Positions 1-7,635 of a stretch of DNA of 35,782 nt are shown here, in pieces. A program made the position numbers and the translations under genes. The stretch lies in assembly GCA_934754735.1 (NCBI GenBank), contig CAKVJE010000007.1:1-35782 (forward strand), in the 5' to 3' direction. The stretch is from an uncultured Candidatus Melainabacteria bacterium. Its GTDB lineage: Bacteria; Cyanobacteriota; Vampirovibrionia; Gastranaerophilales; Gastranaerophilaceae. Positions within the stretch are counted from its first letter, which is position 1. Each line of letters opens with the position of its first letter. The notes under the pieces are model-generated. The model saw nothing but the letters and a program-made list of their open reading frames with translations, was not told the origin of the DNA and searched no databases.

Positions 1-92
1 GGCCACAGTCGTGCTTGAGACTGTGTCGAAAGCTACGAATGCGGGTGGGGGCTTTTGAATAAGTATGAATGCTTCACTAATTCTGCAAAATA
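1..92. other. Left-edge sequence, unassigned
   Basis: No gene can be assigned. One reading frame is open from base 2 to a TGA at 56-58 and another from base 3 to a TAA at 60-62, so this could be the last 18 or 19 codons of a gene that starts outside the window. It also holds a perfect 7-bp inverted repeat, CACAGTC (4-10) and GACTGTG (19-25). The stretch is richer in G and C than what follows. Neither reading is preferred. Confidence 0.3.
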
Positions 93-101
93 TGATAAAA
101 T
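93..101 (+). promoter_or_regulatory. Extended -10 promoter of the acetyltransferase gene
   Basis: TG at 93-94, one base, then TAAAAT at 96-101. No convincing -35 box stands at 16-18 bp. The same TATGnTAAAAT pattern recurs before several other genes of this window, which supports the call. Transcription would start near 108, inside the palindrome at 99-128. Confidence 0.5.
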
Positions 102-128
102 GTAACACAATATGTATTGTGTTACATT
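99..128. promoter_or_regulatory. Perfect 30-bp palindrome, probable operator
   Basis: Two 14-base arms (99-112 and 115-128) are exact reverse complements around a 2-bp centre; the core is TGTAACAC ... GTGTTACA. The site overlaps the last bases of the -10 box and the expected start of transcription, the classic place for a repressor of dimeric TetR or GntR type. A 2-base centre is too small for an RNA hairpin loop without opening base pairs, so a DNA-binding site is more likely than a terminator. The regulator is not in the window. Confidence 0.6.
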
Positions 129-153
129 CTTGACCAAAATACTGGGAGTGCAA

Positions 154-738
154 ATGGGAATTTTTAGCAAAAACAGAAACAAGTACAAAAATTTAAGAAA
201 AGCGGGTTATATAATCGGTGAGCATACTTACGTTGGTAAGCATACCGGTTTATGCGCACCGGACAAAATAAAAATTGGCGATTATTGTTGTATTGCAAAT
301 AACGTATTCTTTAACCCATCAACACATCCAACTAATTGGCTTTCGGTTCATCCGTTTCAATTTAGAAAAAAACTCGATGCACGACTTTATGGTGATTTCC
401 CTGAAAATTCTAATCCACTAGACTTTAACGAAGTACCCAAAAGTATTGAAATCGGAAATGACGTTTGGATAGCAGAACACACATTTATCATGGGCGGAGT
501 TAAAATTGGCGACGGAGCAATTATTGGAATGAATGCCGTTGTGACAAAAGATATTCCACCGTACGCAATTGCTGTCGGAGTTCCGGCAAGAACTGTGAAA
601 TATCGTTTTCCACAAGAAATAATTGCAAAACTTCTTGAACTTAAGTGGTGGGATTTACCGTACGAATTCATTCTAACTTTGCCATTTGATAATATTAATG
701 AATGTATCTCCAAAATAGAAGAGTATCGTAAAAATTAA
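154..738 (+). CDS. Hexapeptide-repeat acetyltransferase (CatB/Vat/WbbJ-like)
   Basis: Probable acetyl-CoA-dependent O-acetyltransferase with a left-handed beta-helix, 194 residues. Hexapeptide turns are visible (IKIGDYCCIANNVFF, then IEIGNDVWIAEHTFIMGGVKIGDGAIIGMNAVVTKDI split around them), followed by the usual PPYAIAVGVPAR segment. HPTNWLSVHPF resembles the substrate loop of the xenobiotic acetyltransferase (CatB/Vat) group, but the substrate cannot be told; sugar acetylation is equally possible. The ATG at 154 is chosen because GGGAGTG lies 5 bp upstream; the in-frame ATG at 112 has no ribosome site and lies inside the 99-128 palindrome. The gene stands alone and is likely regulated through that palindrome. 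Confidence 0.85.
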   Translation: MGIFSKNRNKYKNLRKAGYIIGEHTYVGKHTGLCAPDKIKIGDYCCIANNVFFNPSTHPTNWLSVHPFQFRKKLDARLYGDFPENSNPLDFNEVPKSIEIGNDVWIAEHTFIMGGVKIGDGAIIGMNAVVTKDIPPYAIAVGVPARTVKYRFPQEIIAKLLELKWWDLPYEFILTLPFDNINECISKIEEYRKN

Positions 739-782
739 TCGGATAAATTATTCGCTTTACTTCTAATTTTATTGCCAAGTTA

Positions 783-811
783 TTGAAATAAATTCTTGTA
801 AATGATACACT
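783..811 (+). promoter_or_regulatory. malQ promoter
   Basis: TTGAAA at 783-788, a 17-bp spacer, and TACACT at 806-811 preceded by TG (extended -10). The expected start is near 818, about 30 bp before the malQ ATG, leaving room for its ribosome site. Confidence 0.55.
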
Positions 812-846
812 AAATTTCAGGAGAGTAAATAAGGAGTAAAATATTT

Positions 847-2715
847 ATGGTCTGTTTAACATCAAAGAAAGCTGACGCTAAACTTGTGTCAGAAGCACTA
901 AAAGCACTTGGCAAAGATAATTTTGCGCTAATTATTCATGGAAGCAGTTTCCCATCTAAAGATGGTGAAGATACCGGATTTGGAACATTCAATTCTGAAT
1001 CAGCCCACGAATTTATCGACTATGCTCATGGAATTTTTAACGCAATTCAACTTGGACCTGCGGGTAAAACAAAGAGTTCGGACTCTTCACCTTATACAGG
1101 TACAATTTTCTCAGGCAATCCTTTGTTTATTGACCTTAAACAATTGACTGAAAAAAAATGGGACAATATTCTTTCTCAAGAAACTTTTGAAAAAGTTGTT
1201 GCCGGTAACCCTAACCAAAATCAAGGCAAAACAGCTTATTCATATATAATGAAGGCTCAAAATGATGCTCTAAAAGAAGCTTGGAATAATTTTAAACAAA
1301 TCCATGGCGGACTATTCGGTTCTCCATTAAAAAAAGATTTCGAAAAATTCAAAAAAGAAAATGCTTTCTGGTTGGATAACGACTCTTTATATGAAGCACT
1401 TTCTATCGAAAACGATAACGACTTCTGGTACACTTGGAAAAATGAATCAGACAAAAACTTAATGAATCCAAAATCAGAAGAAGAAAAGAAAGCTGCAGAA
1501 GCTAGAATTGCAGACATCAGAAAAAAATACGAAGATGAAATAGAATTCTACAAGTTCTGCCAATTTGTTTTAGAAATTCAAAACGAAGAAACTAAGAAAT
1601 TTGCTTTATCAAAAGGTATCAAAATGATTGCAGACCGTCAAGTTGCATTTTCAGACAGAGATGCTTGGGCTTATCAATCATTGTTCTTAGAAGGTTGGTA
1701 CTTAGGTTGCCCTCCTGATTACTTCTCAAAAGACGGTCAAGCATGGGGCTTCCCTGTAATGGATCCTGACAAAATGTTCAACGCTGACGGTTCTTTGGGT
1801 GAAGGTGGTATCTTGATGAAAAATCTTTACCACAAAATGTTCAAAGAAAACCCTGGTGGCGTAAGAATTGACCACATCGTTGGCTTGATTGACCCTTGGG
1901 TTTATAAAGTTGGCAGAAAACCAATGTGTGAAGAAGGCGCAGGCAGATTATATTCTTCTCCTGAACATCCTGAACTTTCAAGATATGCAATTGCAAGAAA
2001 TGAAGATTTAGACTGGTCATTGGAAGCTGATAAAGAAAAAAGAGTTAAAACTTTATCAGAAGAACAAATCAAGCTTTACGGCAGATTGATTGAAAAAATC
2101 GTTATTGCAGCAGCAAAAGAATGCGGTATGGACAAAAACGCAATCGTTTGCGAAGACTTGGGTACTTTGACAAATCCTGTTGACGCTGTAATGAAAAAAT
2201 ACGAACTTCAAGGTATGAGATTAACTCAGTTTGTAGTTCCTGAAAAACCAGAACATCCATACAGATGTAAAAATATCACAGAACATGTTTGGAACATGGT
2301 TGGTACTCACGACAACTTACCAATTTCTATGTGGGCTGAAAGCATGATTAATACTCACGAAGGTTATTTGCACGCTAAAAACCTTGTTGAAGATTTGTTT
2401 GCTGAAGCTGAAAACAAAGATGATATCATTGTTAGACTTACTCAAGATAAAGAATATTTGAGATTTGTTAAATTAACAGAAATCTTTGCATCAAAAGCAA
2501 GAAACGTTCAAATGTTCTTCACTGATTATTTCCAAATTAATGATGTATACAATAGACCTGGAACATCTGGCGACCAAAACTGGTCTCTTAGACTTCCAAA
2601 CAATTATCAAGAACTTCAACCAATTGATTTGCACGCATTATTAAAAGCTGCAATTATTGCAAGAGGTAAAGAATTTGCGTCAAAACACGCAAGCTTAATT
2701 GAAAAATTAGGTTAA
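847..2715 (+). CDS. malQ: 4-alpha-glucanotransferase, GH77
   Basis: Amylomaltase/disproportionating enzyme that moves alpha-1,4-glucan segments between maltodextrins, in cytoplasmic glycogen or maltodextrin turnover. The 622 residues cover the whole GH77 barrel. The catalytic trio is visible: the nucleophile Asp342 in GVRIDHIVG, the acid/base Glu436 in VCEDLGT, and the transition-state Asp489 in GTHDNLPI. The early segment IIHGSSFPS ... SPYTGTIFSGNPL is typical of the family's N-terminal substrate region. AAGGAG lies 10 bp before the ATG and an extended -10 promoter lies upstream. The gene appears monocistronic, since a strong terminator follows. Confidence is high. Confidence 0.95.
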   Translation: MVCLTSKKADAKLVSEALKALGKDNFALIIHGSSFPSKDGEDTGFGTFNSESAHEFIDYAHGIFNAIQLGPAGKTKSSDSSPYTGTIFSGNPLFIDLKQLTEKKWDNILSQETFEKVVAGNPNQNQGKTAYSYIMKAQNDALKEAWNNFKQIHGGLFGSPLKKDFEKFKKENAFWLDNDSLYEALSIENDNDFWYTWKNESDKNLMNPKSEEEKKAAEARIADIRKKYEDEIEFYKFCQFVLEIQNEETKKFALSKGIKMIADRQVAFSDRDAWAYQSLFLEGWYLGCPPDYFSKDGQAWGFPVMDPDKMFNADGSLGEGGILMKNLYHKMFKENPGGVRIDHIVGLIDPWVYKVGRKPMCEEGAGRLYSSPEHPELSRYAIARNEDLDWSLEADKEKRVKTLSEEQIKLYGRLIEKIVIAAAKECGMDKNAIVCEDLGTLTNPVDAVMKKYELQGMRLTQFVVPEKPEHPYRCKNITEHVWNMVGTHDNLPISMWAESMINTHEGYLHAKNLVEDLFAEAENKDDIIVRLTQDKEYLRFVKLTEIFASKARNVQMFFTDYFQINDVYNRPGTSGDQNWSLRLPNNYQELQPIDLHALLKAAIIARGKEFASKHASLIEKLG

Positions 2716-2735
2716 TCAGTTTTAACTTATTTATA

Positions 2736-2775
2736 GGAGAGAGCGACATTGTACAGTTGCTCTCTCCTTTTATAT
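2736..2775 (+). terminator. Rho-independent terminator of malQ
   Basis: GGAGAGAGC (2736-2744) pairs with GCTCTCTCC (2759-2767); a G-U, an A-T and a C-G pair extend the stem to 12 bp around an 8-base loop. TTTT and further T-rich sequence follow directly. It begins 20 bp after the malQ stop. Confidence 0.85.
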
Positions 2776-2778
2776 TTA

Positions 2779-2787
2779 TGGTAAAAT
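2779..2787 (+). promoter_or_regulatory. Extended -10 promoter of rseP-comF
   Basis: TG at 2779-2780, one base, TAAAAT at 2782-2787, immediately behind the malQ terminator and 27 bp before the rseP ATG. No clear -35 box is seen. Confidence 0.45.
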
Positions 2788-2813
2788 TAATGGCAATAAG
2801 AGGAGAAATTTTG

Positions 2814-4175
2814 ATGTCTATTATTATAATGATTTTGTTATTAAGCTTACTAATTCTTGTACATGAAGCCGGACATTTTATCGCAGCACGCGCTTGCGGA
2901 ATTAGAGTTGATAAATTCGGTTTTGGCTTGCCAATTGGGCCAACATTATTCAAGACAAAAATAGGTGATGTTGAAGTTTTAGTACATGCATTTTTATTAG
3001 GTGGATATGTTTCATTTCCTGATGATGAAAAAGATTGTGACCTTCCAAAAGATTCTCCTGAAAGATTTGCGAATAAGCCGGCATGGCAGCGTGCTATTGT
3101 AGTATCAGCAGGCGTTATTGCGAATGTAATTTGCGCAATTGCTTTAGTAATTTTAGTAGCGATTGTGTCTCATAAATTACCTTCAGGTAATTACGAAATC
3201 TATGCCGGAGAGATTAGCGCTCCTAAAGACGCCGGCATTTGGAATTCCGGCTTGCAAAAGGGCGATAGAATTCTAAAAGTTAACGATTGTGAGATTAATA
3301 ATGTATATTCTTTTATTACAATTGTTAAAAATAGTGCTAAAGATAACGGCATTATTACGGAAGCTACTGTTGATAAGAATTTTACAAGACTAAAAGAACT
3401 TAACCCTGGGCTTGCAAAAGATGAAATCATACCTGATGGAATCGCAATTAGACTTCCGGAACAATTGGATGAAGATGTTGTAACAATGGATAAATATGCG
3501 CTTAAAGGCGCAAAATACTTCAAAAAAGAAGGTTTTCAAATTGATGATAATTTGAAAGCACTTGCAAAAGTTGTAAAAGGTAAAACCGTTTACACTTCAA
3601 ACGGACAATTTACAATGTATGATGTTGCAAAAGTTCTTTCAAACGGAGTTCACCCGATTAATTTATTAGTCGAAAGAAATGGACAACAAATTAAACTTAA
3701 TCCGATTTATCCTGATGAAAAAGGAATTATAGGAATTGGTTTAGGTGCAAAACAAACAATGATTGAGACAACAACTCCTGTAAGCATTGTTAAAGAAAGT
3801 TGTACATATCTTTGGGACAATACGTATATGATGATGTATTCTTTAGGTCAATTATTTACCGGAAATATTCCGCTTAAAGATATGCATGGAGTAGTTGCAA
3901 TTACAAAAATCGGTGGAGATATGATTGATAAAAGCGGTAAATCTTCCGGTATTTTGCTTGCTGCATTAATTTCTATGAACCTTGCGATTTTAAACTTTTT
4001 GCCAATTCCGGCACTTGACGGCGGACATATAATGTTTTTAATCATAGAAAAAATAATGGGCAAACCGCTTAACGAAAAAGTTATTGAAGTGATATCTACA
4101 GTCTTTTTCTCATTGTTAATTATTTTAATGATTTTTGTTGTGTTTAATGACATTACGCTTATCGTGAGAAAATAG
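2814..4175 (+). CDS. rseP: Site-2 zinc metalloprotease, M50 (RseP/RasP)
   Basis: Intramembrane protease that cleaves membrane-embedded anti-sigma factors or signal-peptide remnants, 453 residues, close to the family norm. The zinc motif HEAGH is at 17-21 in the first membrane helix, and the third zinc ligand is in the LDG motif at 401-403 (NFLPIPALDGGH) in a late helix. A periplasmic region between them carries PDZ-like sequence (SGLQKGDRILKVNDCEI). The ATG at 2814 is used because AGAGGAG lies just upstream; the longer TTG-started frame from 2757 begins inside the malQ terminator. comF starts 9 bp after the stop, so the two genes are probably co-transcribed. The substrate is unknown. Confidence 0.93.
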   Translation: MSIIIMILLLSLLILVHEAGHFIAARACGIRVDKFGFGLPIGPTLFKTKIGDVEVLVHAFLLGGYVSFPDDEKDCDLPKDSPERFANKPAWQRAIVVSAGVIANVICAIALVILVAIVSHKLPSGNYEIYAGEISAPKDAGIWNSGLQKGDRILKVNDCEINNVYSFITIVKNSAKDNGIITEATVDKNFTRLKELNPGLAKDEIIPDGIAIRLPEQLDEDVVTMDKYALKGAKYFKKEGFQIDDNLKALAKVVKGKTVYTSNGQFTMYDVAKVLSNGVHPINLLVERNGQQIKLNPIYPDEKGIIGIGLGAKQTMIETTTPVSIVKESCTYLWDNTYMMMYSLGQLFTGNIPLKDMHGVVAITKIGGDMIDKSGKSSGILLAALISMNLAILNFLPIPALDGGHIMFLIIEKIMGKPLNEKVIEVISTVFFSLLIILMIFVVFNDITLIVRK

Positions 4176-4184
4176 GAATTAACT

Positions 4185-4838
4185 GTGGTTGATATCAAAA
4201 AATTTCTATTCTCACTTTTAGATTTGATTTATAGGAAGAAGTGCTATTTTTGCTCTTCTTCCAAATATTCTGTAAAAATGTGCCCCAAATGCTATGACGA
4301 ACTTTCGTTTTGCGATATTCGCGCTCAGAGAATCATTGATGGCGTTAATATTTTTTGCGCAGGAACTTATGACAAAAATTTGCAAAAACTTATTAGAGGT
4401 TTAAAATATCATAACCAAAAAGAATTGGCACATTATCTTGCAAAATTTCTTTATGAATATTGGAAAAAACTTGAAGATGAACGTAAATTTCAAGTTGTAG
4501 CCGTACCTTTGCACGTAAATAGAATTAAAAAAAGAAAATATAATCACATGGAGCTTGTTGTTGAAGAATTTTGTAAAATGACAAAATTGACTCCGAATTT
4601 TGAATTAATAAAAAGAATAAAAGACACAAAACCGCAGTACAAATTGACGCGCAAAGAAAGATTGGTTAATTTGGCTGAAGCGTTTGAGGTTGATAAGAGT
4701 AAGGATTTAGGCTTGCCTGTTTTGATACTGGATGATATTTGCACAACAGGTTCTACGTTTGAAGAAATGATAAAATGTTTAAAAAATTGTGGAATAAATG
4801 AGATAGTTTGTATGGCATCTTCGTCGCCAATATGTTAA
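4185..4838 (+). CDS. comF: ComF-family phosphoribosyltransferase-like protein
   Basis: 217 residues. An N-terminal four-cysteine zinc finger (Cys20, Cys23, Cys33, Cys36) is followed by a phosphoribosyltransferase domain with the PRPP-loop signature LILDDICTTGST at about 180-191. Relatives (ComFC/GntX) take part in DNA uptake for transformation or in handling single-stranded DNA at stalled forks; the role here is inferred from the family. The start is GTG with AGGA 7 bp upstream, and that ribosome site overlaps the rseP stop, so translation is probably coupled. The promoter of the next gene lies across the 3' end of this one. Confidence 0.88.
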   Translation: MVDIKKFLFSLLDLIYRKKCYFCSSSKYSVKMCPKCYDELSFCDIRAQRIIDGVNIFCAGTYDKNLQKLIRGLKYHNQKELAHYLAKFLYEYWKKLEDERKFQVVAVPLHVNRIKKRKYNHMELVVEEFCKMTKLTPNFELIKRIKDTKPQYKLTRKERLVNLAEAFEVDKSKDLGLPVLILDDICTTGSTFEEMIKCLKNCGINEIVCMASSSPIC

Positions 4839-4841
4839 AAT
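4833..4841 (+). promoter_or_regulatory. Extended -10 promoter for the double-SIS gene
   Basis: TG at 4833-4834, T, TAAAAT at 4836-4841, overlapping the comF stop codon (4836-4838). The start would be near 4848, leaving a leader of about 20 bases with AAGGAGAG before the ATG at 4868. Confidence 0.5.
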
Positions 4842-4867
4842 AGAAATGGATTGTAATAAGGAGAGCA

Positions 4868-5947
4868 ATGTTTAACAAAAAACCAAAAACGAACATGGAA
4901 TTAGAAATCGCTGAACAAGCAAAAATTGTTCCTTACATATTAATGAAGTACATAAATCCCGAAACCGGCGAAATTAAACTTGATTTACCGCAAAATATTA
5001 CAAAAATCGTTTTGGTTGCAAGCGGTTCTTCTTATCATTGTGCAAGATTTGCTGTTGATTTATTAGAAAAAATTTCTAAAATTGAATCAAGAGCAATTTA
5101 CTCCAGCGAATTTTTACTTAAAAACGTTATTCCGCACGATAAAAATACACTTTATATTTTTATTACTCAATCCGGCGAAACAAGTGATACTCTTAAATCT
5201 GTTGAAAAAGTAAAATCGTTATCAGATTTGCCAACTCTTTGTATTACAAACAATGAAAACTCAACCATTTGGAAAATGTGCGATTATAAAGTTGCTTGTT
5301 TTGCCGGTACGGAACAAGGAATCGCGGCAACAAAATCTTTCACTTCTCAAATGCTTTGCTTGATTTTAATTTCATTAAAGTTGGTTGAGAATGTACATGG
5401 TATCGAAGCCATAGAAAATTATAAAAAATCACTTTTTGATTTACCAATAATAATTGAAAAAGCATTAGCAAAGCGTAATGACATAAAAGAACTTGCGCAT
5501 ATTTTGGTCAAGGAAAATCTTATTGTAATTACCGCAGACGGAATTTCATATTCATTGGCCAAAGAAGCTGCGTTAAAGATTAAAGAAACTTCTTATAAGA
5601 ATATTAGCGCTGCAATTTTGGGCGAATTTATGCATGGACATGTTGCTGTATTTAATAATAAAGGCGCATTAATTTATATTGCAGTCGACAAAATTTCTAA
5701 ACGCTCGATATCTAATCTTGAAAAAATTAAAGCTGATTATAATCCAAAATTAGTTATTATTGGTCCGTGCGCGGAAGAATTACGTCCAAATTTTCATATA
5801 AATATTACGTGCGAAAATGAAATTCAACAATTATTTGCGAATGTCTTAATTTGCCAACAACTTGCACTTGAAATAGCTTTAAAACTTAAACGTAATGTTG
5901 ATAATCCTCGTGGATTACATAAAGTTGTAGTTGACAAAAATATTTAA
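4868..5947 (+). CDS. GlmS-like double-SIS sugar isomerase without glutaminase domain
   Basis: 359 residues matching only the isomerase half of glucosamine-6-phosphate synthase. The first SIS domain has ASGSSYHCARF at about 51-61 and ITQSGETSDT at about 99-108; a second SIS domain follows from about residue 200. The C-terminus NVDNPRGLHKVVV resembles the GlmS tail (DVDQPRNLAKSVT). There is no N-terminal Cys-dependent glutamine amidotransferase domain. It could be an amino-sugar phosphate deaminase/isomerase (AgaS or FrlB type) or an ammonia-dependent GlmS-like enzyme; the sequence does not decide. AAGGAGAG precedes the ATG. The gene has its own promoter. Confidence 0.85.
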   Translation: MFNKKPKTNMELEIAEQAKIVPYILMKYINPETGEIKLDLPQNITKIVLVASGSSYHCARFAVDLLEKISKIESRAIYSSEFLLKNVIPHDKNTLYIFITQSGETSDTLKSVEKVKSLSDLPTLCITNNENSTIWKMCDYKVACFAGTEQGIAATKSFTSQMLCLILISLKLVENVHGIEAIENYKKSLFDLPIIIEKALAKRNDIKELAHILVKENLIVITADGISYSLAKEAALKIKETSYKNISAAILGEFMHGHVAVFNNKGALIYIAVDKISKRSISNLEKIKADYNPKLVIIGPCAEELRPNFHINITCENEIQQLFANVLICQQLALEIALKLKRNVDNPRGLHKVVVDKNI

Positions 5948-6184
5948 TTCTTAACAATTTATTTTTTTTCTAGATTTACGAATTTTTTCAATGCTAAATT
6001 TTGCGCAGTGAAAATTGAAAGTCGTGAATTGTTTAATTTAGAGAATATTGTTGTGTTAAAAATTTAATTTTTAACAATTTTTAACATAACAATATTGTTA
6101 AAATGTATTGTTGCGCGTAACTAGTGAATTGTAGAGCTTTGAAGAACAACAAAAACAAACATATTTCTATTTATTAATAATATT
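5948..6184. other. Gap with large AT-rich inverted repeat
   Basis: No gene is seen. A 21-base arm at 6044-6064 pairs with 6076-6096 at 20 of 21 positions around an 11-base loop. The right arm runs into a perfect AACAATATTGTT palindrome (6088-6099) and an extended -10-like site, TG + T + TAAAAT, at 6096-6104. It may be a regulatory structure for the glycan locus, a recombination site, or an end of the upstream transcript without a classic U-tract. Confidence 0.6.
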
Positions 6185-6212
6185 TTGTAAATTAAGATTT
6201 TTGTGCTATTAT
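6185..6212 (+). promoter_or_regulatory. Glycan-locus promoter
   Basis: TTGTAA at 6185-6190, 16-bp spacer, TATTAT at 6207-6212 with TG one base upstream (extended -10). The start of transcription would be near 6219, about 95 bases before the first gene. The leader contains the direct and inverted repeats listed next. Confidence 0.55.
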
Positions 6213-6213
6213 A

Positions 6214-6269
6214 AGACCGTGGTTGACTTTCAGACCGTTTCTATACATTTTAACAAAAAAGTATAGAAA
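6214..6269 (+). promoter_or_regulatory. Operator-like direct repeat and leader hairpin
   Basis: AGACCGT occurs at 6214-6220 and again at 6232-6238, 18 bp apart and straddling the predicted transcription start. It is followed by a perfect 9-bp inverted repeat, TTTCTATAC (6238-6246) and GTATAGAAA (6261-6269), with a 14-base loop. The hairpin is not followed by a U-tract. This looks like a control region for the glycan operon; its regulator is unknown. Confidence 0.45.
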
Positions 6270-6313
6270 AAGCAGTGTAAATTTTAAGACGAGAAGGATT
6301 GTTAAATAGAGTC

Positions 6314-6844
6314 ATGGCGGTAAATTCACCAATTAAGGACATTAAAATAATTGAAAAAATTAAAGAATTATACGAAAAGAAAGGTTTAATTCGTGATTTG
6401 TTGCTGTTTACACTTGCGATAAATACTGGAATGAATTTATTGGACCTGCTTAAACTTAATGTTGAGGATGTACGTGGGAAGTTTTATCTAAATTTTGAAA
6501 CAACTAAATCTATTCCAATCACAGAAGAAATGAAAAATTTGATTAATAAAGTTATCAGTGATAGAGCAGATGATGCCCCACTTTTTATAAGTATTAGAGG
6601 ACACAGAATAGAACGCTCGTATGTTTTTAATTCATTTAAAGAAATTTGTAAAGAATTGGGAATTGCCGGTAAATATTCTGTTGCATCTTGGCGTAAAACA
6701 TTTGCGTATCATTATTATCAAAAATATCATGATTTGTCGTACTTGCAATGGTTATTTAATCAAAGCTCAATCAAACTCACTCTGCAATTCATTGATGAAT
6801 ATGAAAATATGAACTTGAGATTCAGGGAAGGAGTTTGTTTGTGA
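6314..6844 (+). CDS. Tyrosine-recombinase-like protein, probably catalytically dead
   Basis: 176 residues aligning by eye with the catalytic domain of XerD/FimB-type recombinases, without a core-binding domain. Key residues look changed: TGLR becomes TGMN (Arg to Asn), the HxxR box reads ASWRK (His lost, Arg kept), LGHSS reads FNQSS (His to Gln), and the nucleophile position reads LQFID (Tyr to Phe). It may therefore bind DNA without cutting, for example as a regulator of the locus it heads; this is inference. The ATG at 6314 is preferred, though its ribosome site AGAAGGA is 15 bp away; a TTG at 6299 abuts that site. The stop overlaps the next ATG by one base (TGATG), so the two are translationally coupled. 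Confidence 0.7.
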   Translation: MAVNSPIKDIKIIEKIKELYEKKGLIRDLLLFTLAINTGMNLLDLLKLNVEDVRGKFYLNFETTKSIPITEEMKNLINKVISDRADDAPLFISIRGHRIERSYVFNSFKEICKELGIAGKYSVASWRKTFAYHYYQKYHDLSYLQWLFNQSSIKLTLQFIDEYENMNLRFREGVCL

Positions 6845-7635
6845 TGAGCGAAAATCAAATTCCAAAAAGAATTTTTTATGTCTGGGGGGTTGGTGAAAAG
6901 AAGCGAAGAGATGTGAATACTTGCCTTCTTTCTTGGAAACTTGCAATGCCGGATTATGAAATTATTGAAATTAATGAAGAATCAAAAGAGTATTTTGATT
7001 TTCAAAAAGAGCTTAAAGAAAATGAATATTTTCGCATTGTTTATAAGCGCAAGATGTATGCTTGTGCGACTGATTATATTCGTTTAAAGGTTTTGCATGA
7101 TAATGGTGGAATTTATTTAGATACGGACGTTTTTGCAATAAAGAATTTTGATGAATTTTTAGATTTGCCTGCATTTACGGGAATACAAGGAAATACACAG
7201 GATACTGATTTTGATTGGGTTGAGCCTGCGATTTTGGGCGCGCAAAAGGAAAATTTATTTTTAAAAGAGGTTTTAGATTTTTATCATAACGAGATTTTAA
7301 AAACGCCGCTTTCAATGTTACCGGAAATTTTTATGATTTATCTAAAGAAGTTGTATGGAGTTGAGAAGTTTCCTACAAAGAATAAACAAGAGATTATTAA
7401 TTTAAAAGATATTGCGTTGTTTCCTGAGAGATATTTTATACCATATCGATTCAATCAAGAGTTTAGTTTTGATTGTATTGAGGCGGATACTCATGCTGTT
7501 CATTTATGGGGTGGAAGCTGGAATAACAGCTATACAAGATTTTTCCAACGTAATAAACACCAATTTCCGATATGGTTTTTGGATTTGATTATAAAGATTA
7601 AGAAAATTGTGAGATTTTGGAGGTGTCATGAATAA
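6844..7635 (+). CDS. GT32-type glycosyltransferase (DXD sugar-binding region)
   Basis: 263 residues of the Gly_transf_sug family: IPKRIFYVWGVGE near the N-terminus, SWKLAMPDYEI at about 30-40, and the signature TDYIRLKVLHDNGGIYLDTD at 76-95 with the metal-binding DTD at 93-95. It transfers a hexose or a similar sugar from a nucleotide donor to a glycan in the cytoplasm; relatives are common in capsule and surface-polysaccharide loci. The ATG at 6844 is used with GAAGGAG 10 bp upstream; GTG at 6841 is an alternative. It overlaps the following glycosyltransferase gene by 8 bp. Confidence 0.88.
   Translation: MSENQIPKRIFYVWGVGEKKRRDVNTCLLSWKLAMPDYEIIEINEESKEYFDFQKELKENEYFRIVYKRKMYACATDYIRLKVLHDNGGIYLDTDVFAIKNFDEFLDLPAFTGIQGNTQDTDFDWVEPAILGAQKENLFLKEVLDFYHNEILKTPLSMLPEIFMIYLKKLYGVEKFPTKNKQEIINLKDIALFPERYFIPYRFNQEFSFDCIEADTHAVHLWGGSWNNSYTRFFQRNKHQFPIWFLDLIIKIKKIVRFWRCHE

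Noticed and set aside
387..713. Minus-strand frames opposite the acetyltransferase
   Set aside because: They are shadows of the hexapeptide gene, without ribosome sites or recognisable domains.
2757..2813. Longer rseP start (TTG)
   Set aside because: It begins inside the malQ terminator stem and has no ribosome site; ATG 2814 gives the family N-terminus.
6044..6096. Rho-independent terminator of the SIS gene
   Set aside because: The hairpin is AT-rich, about 100 bp after the stop, and lacks a following U-tract.
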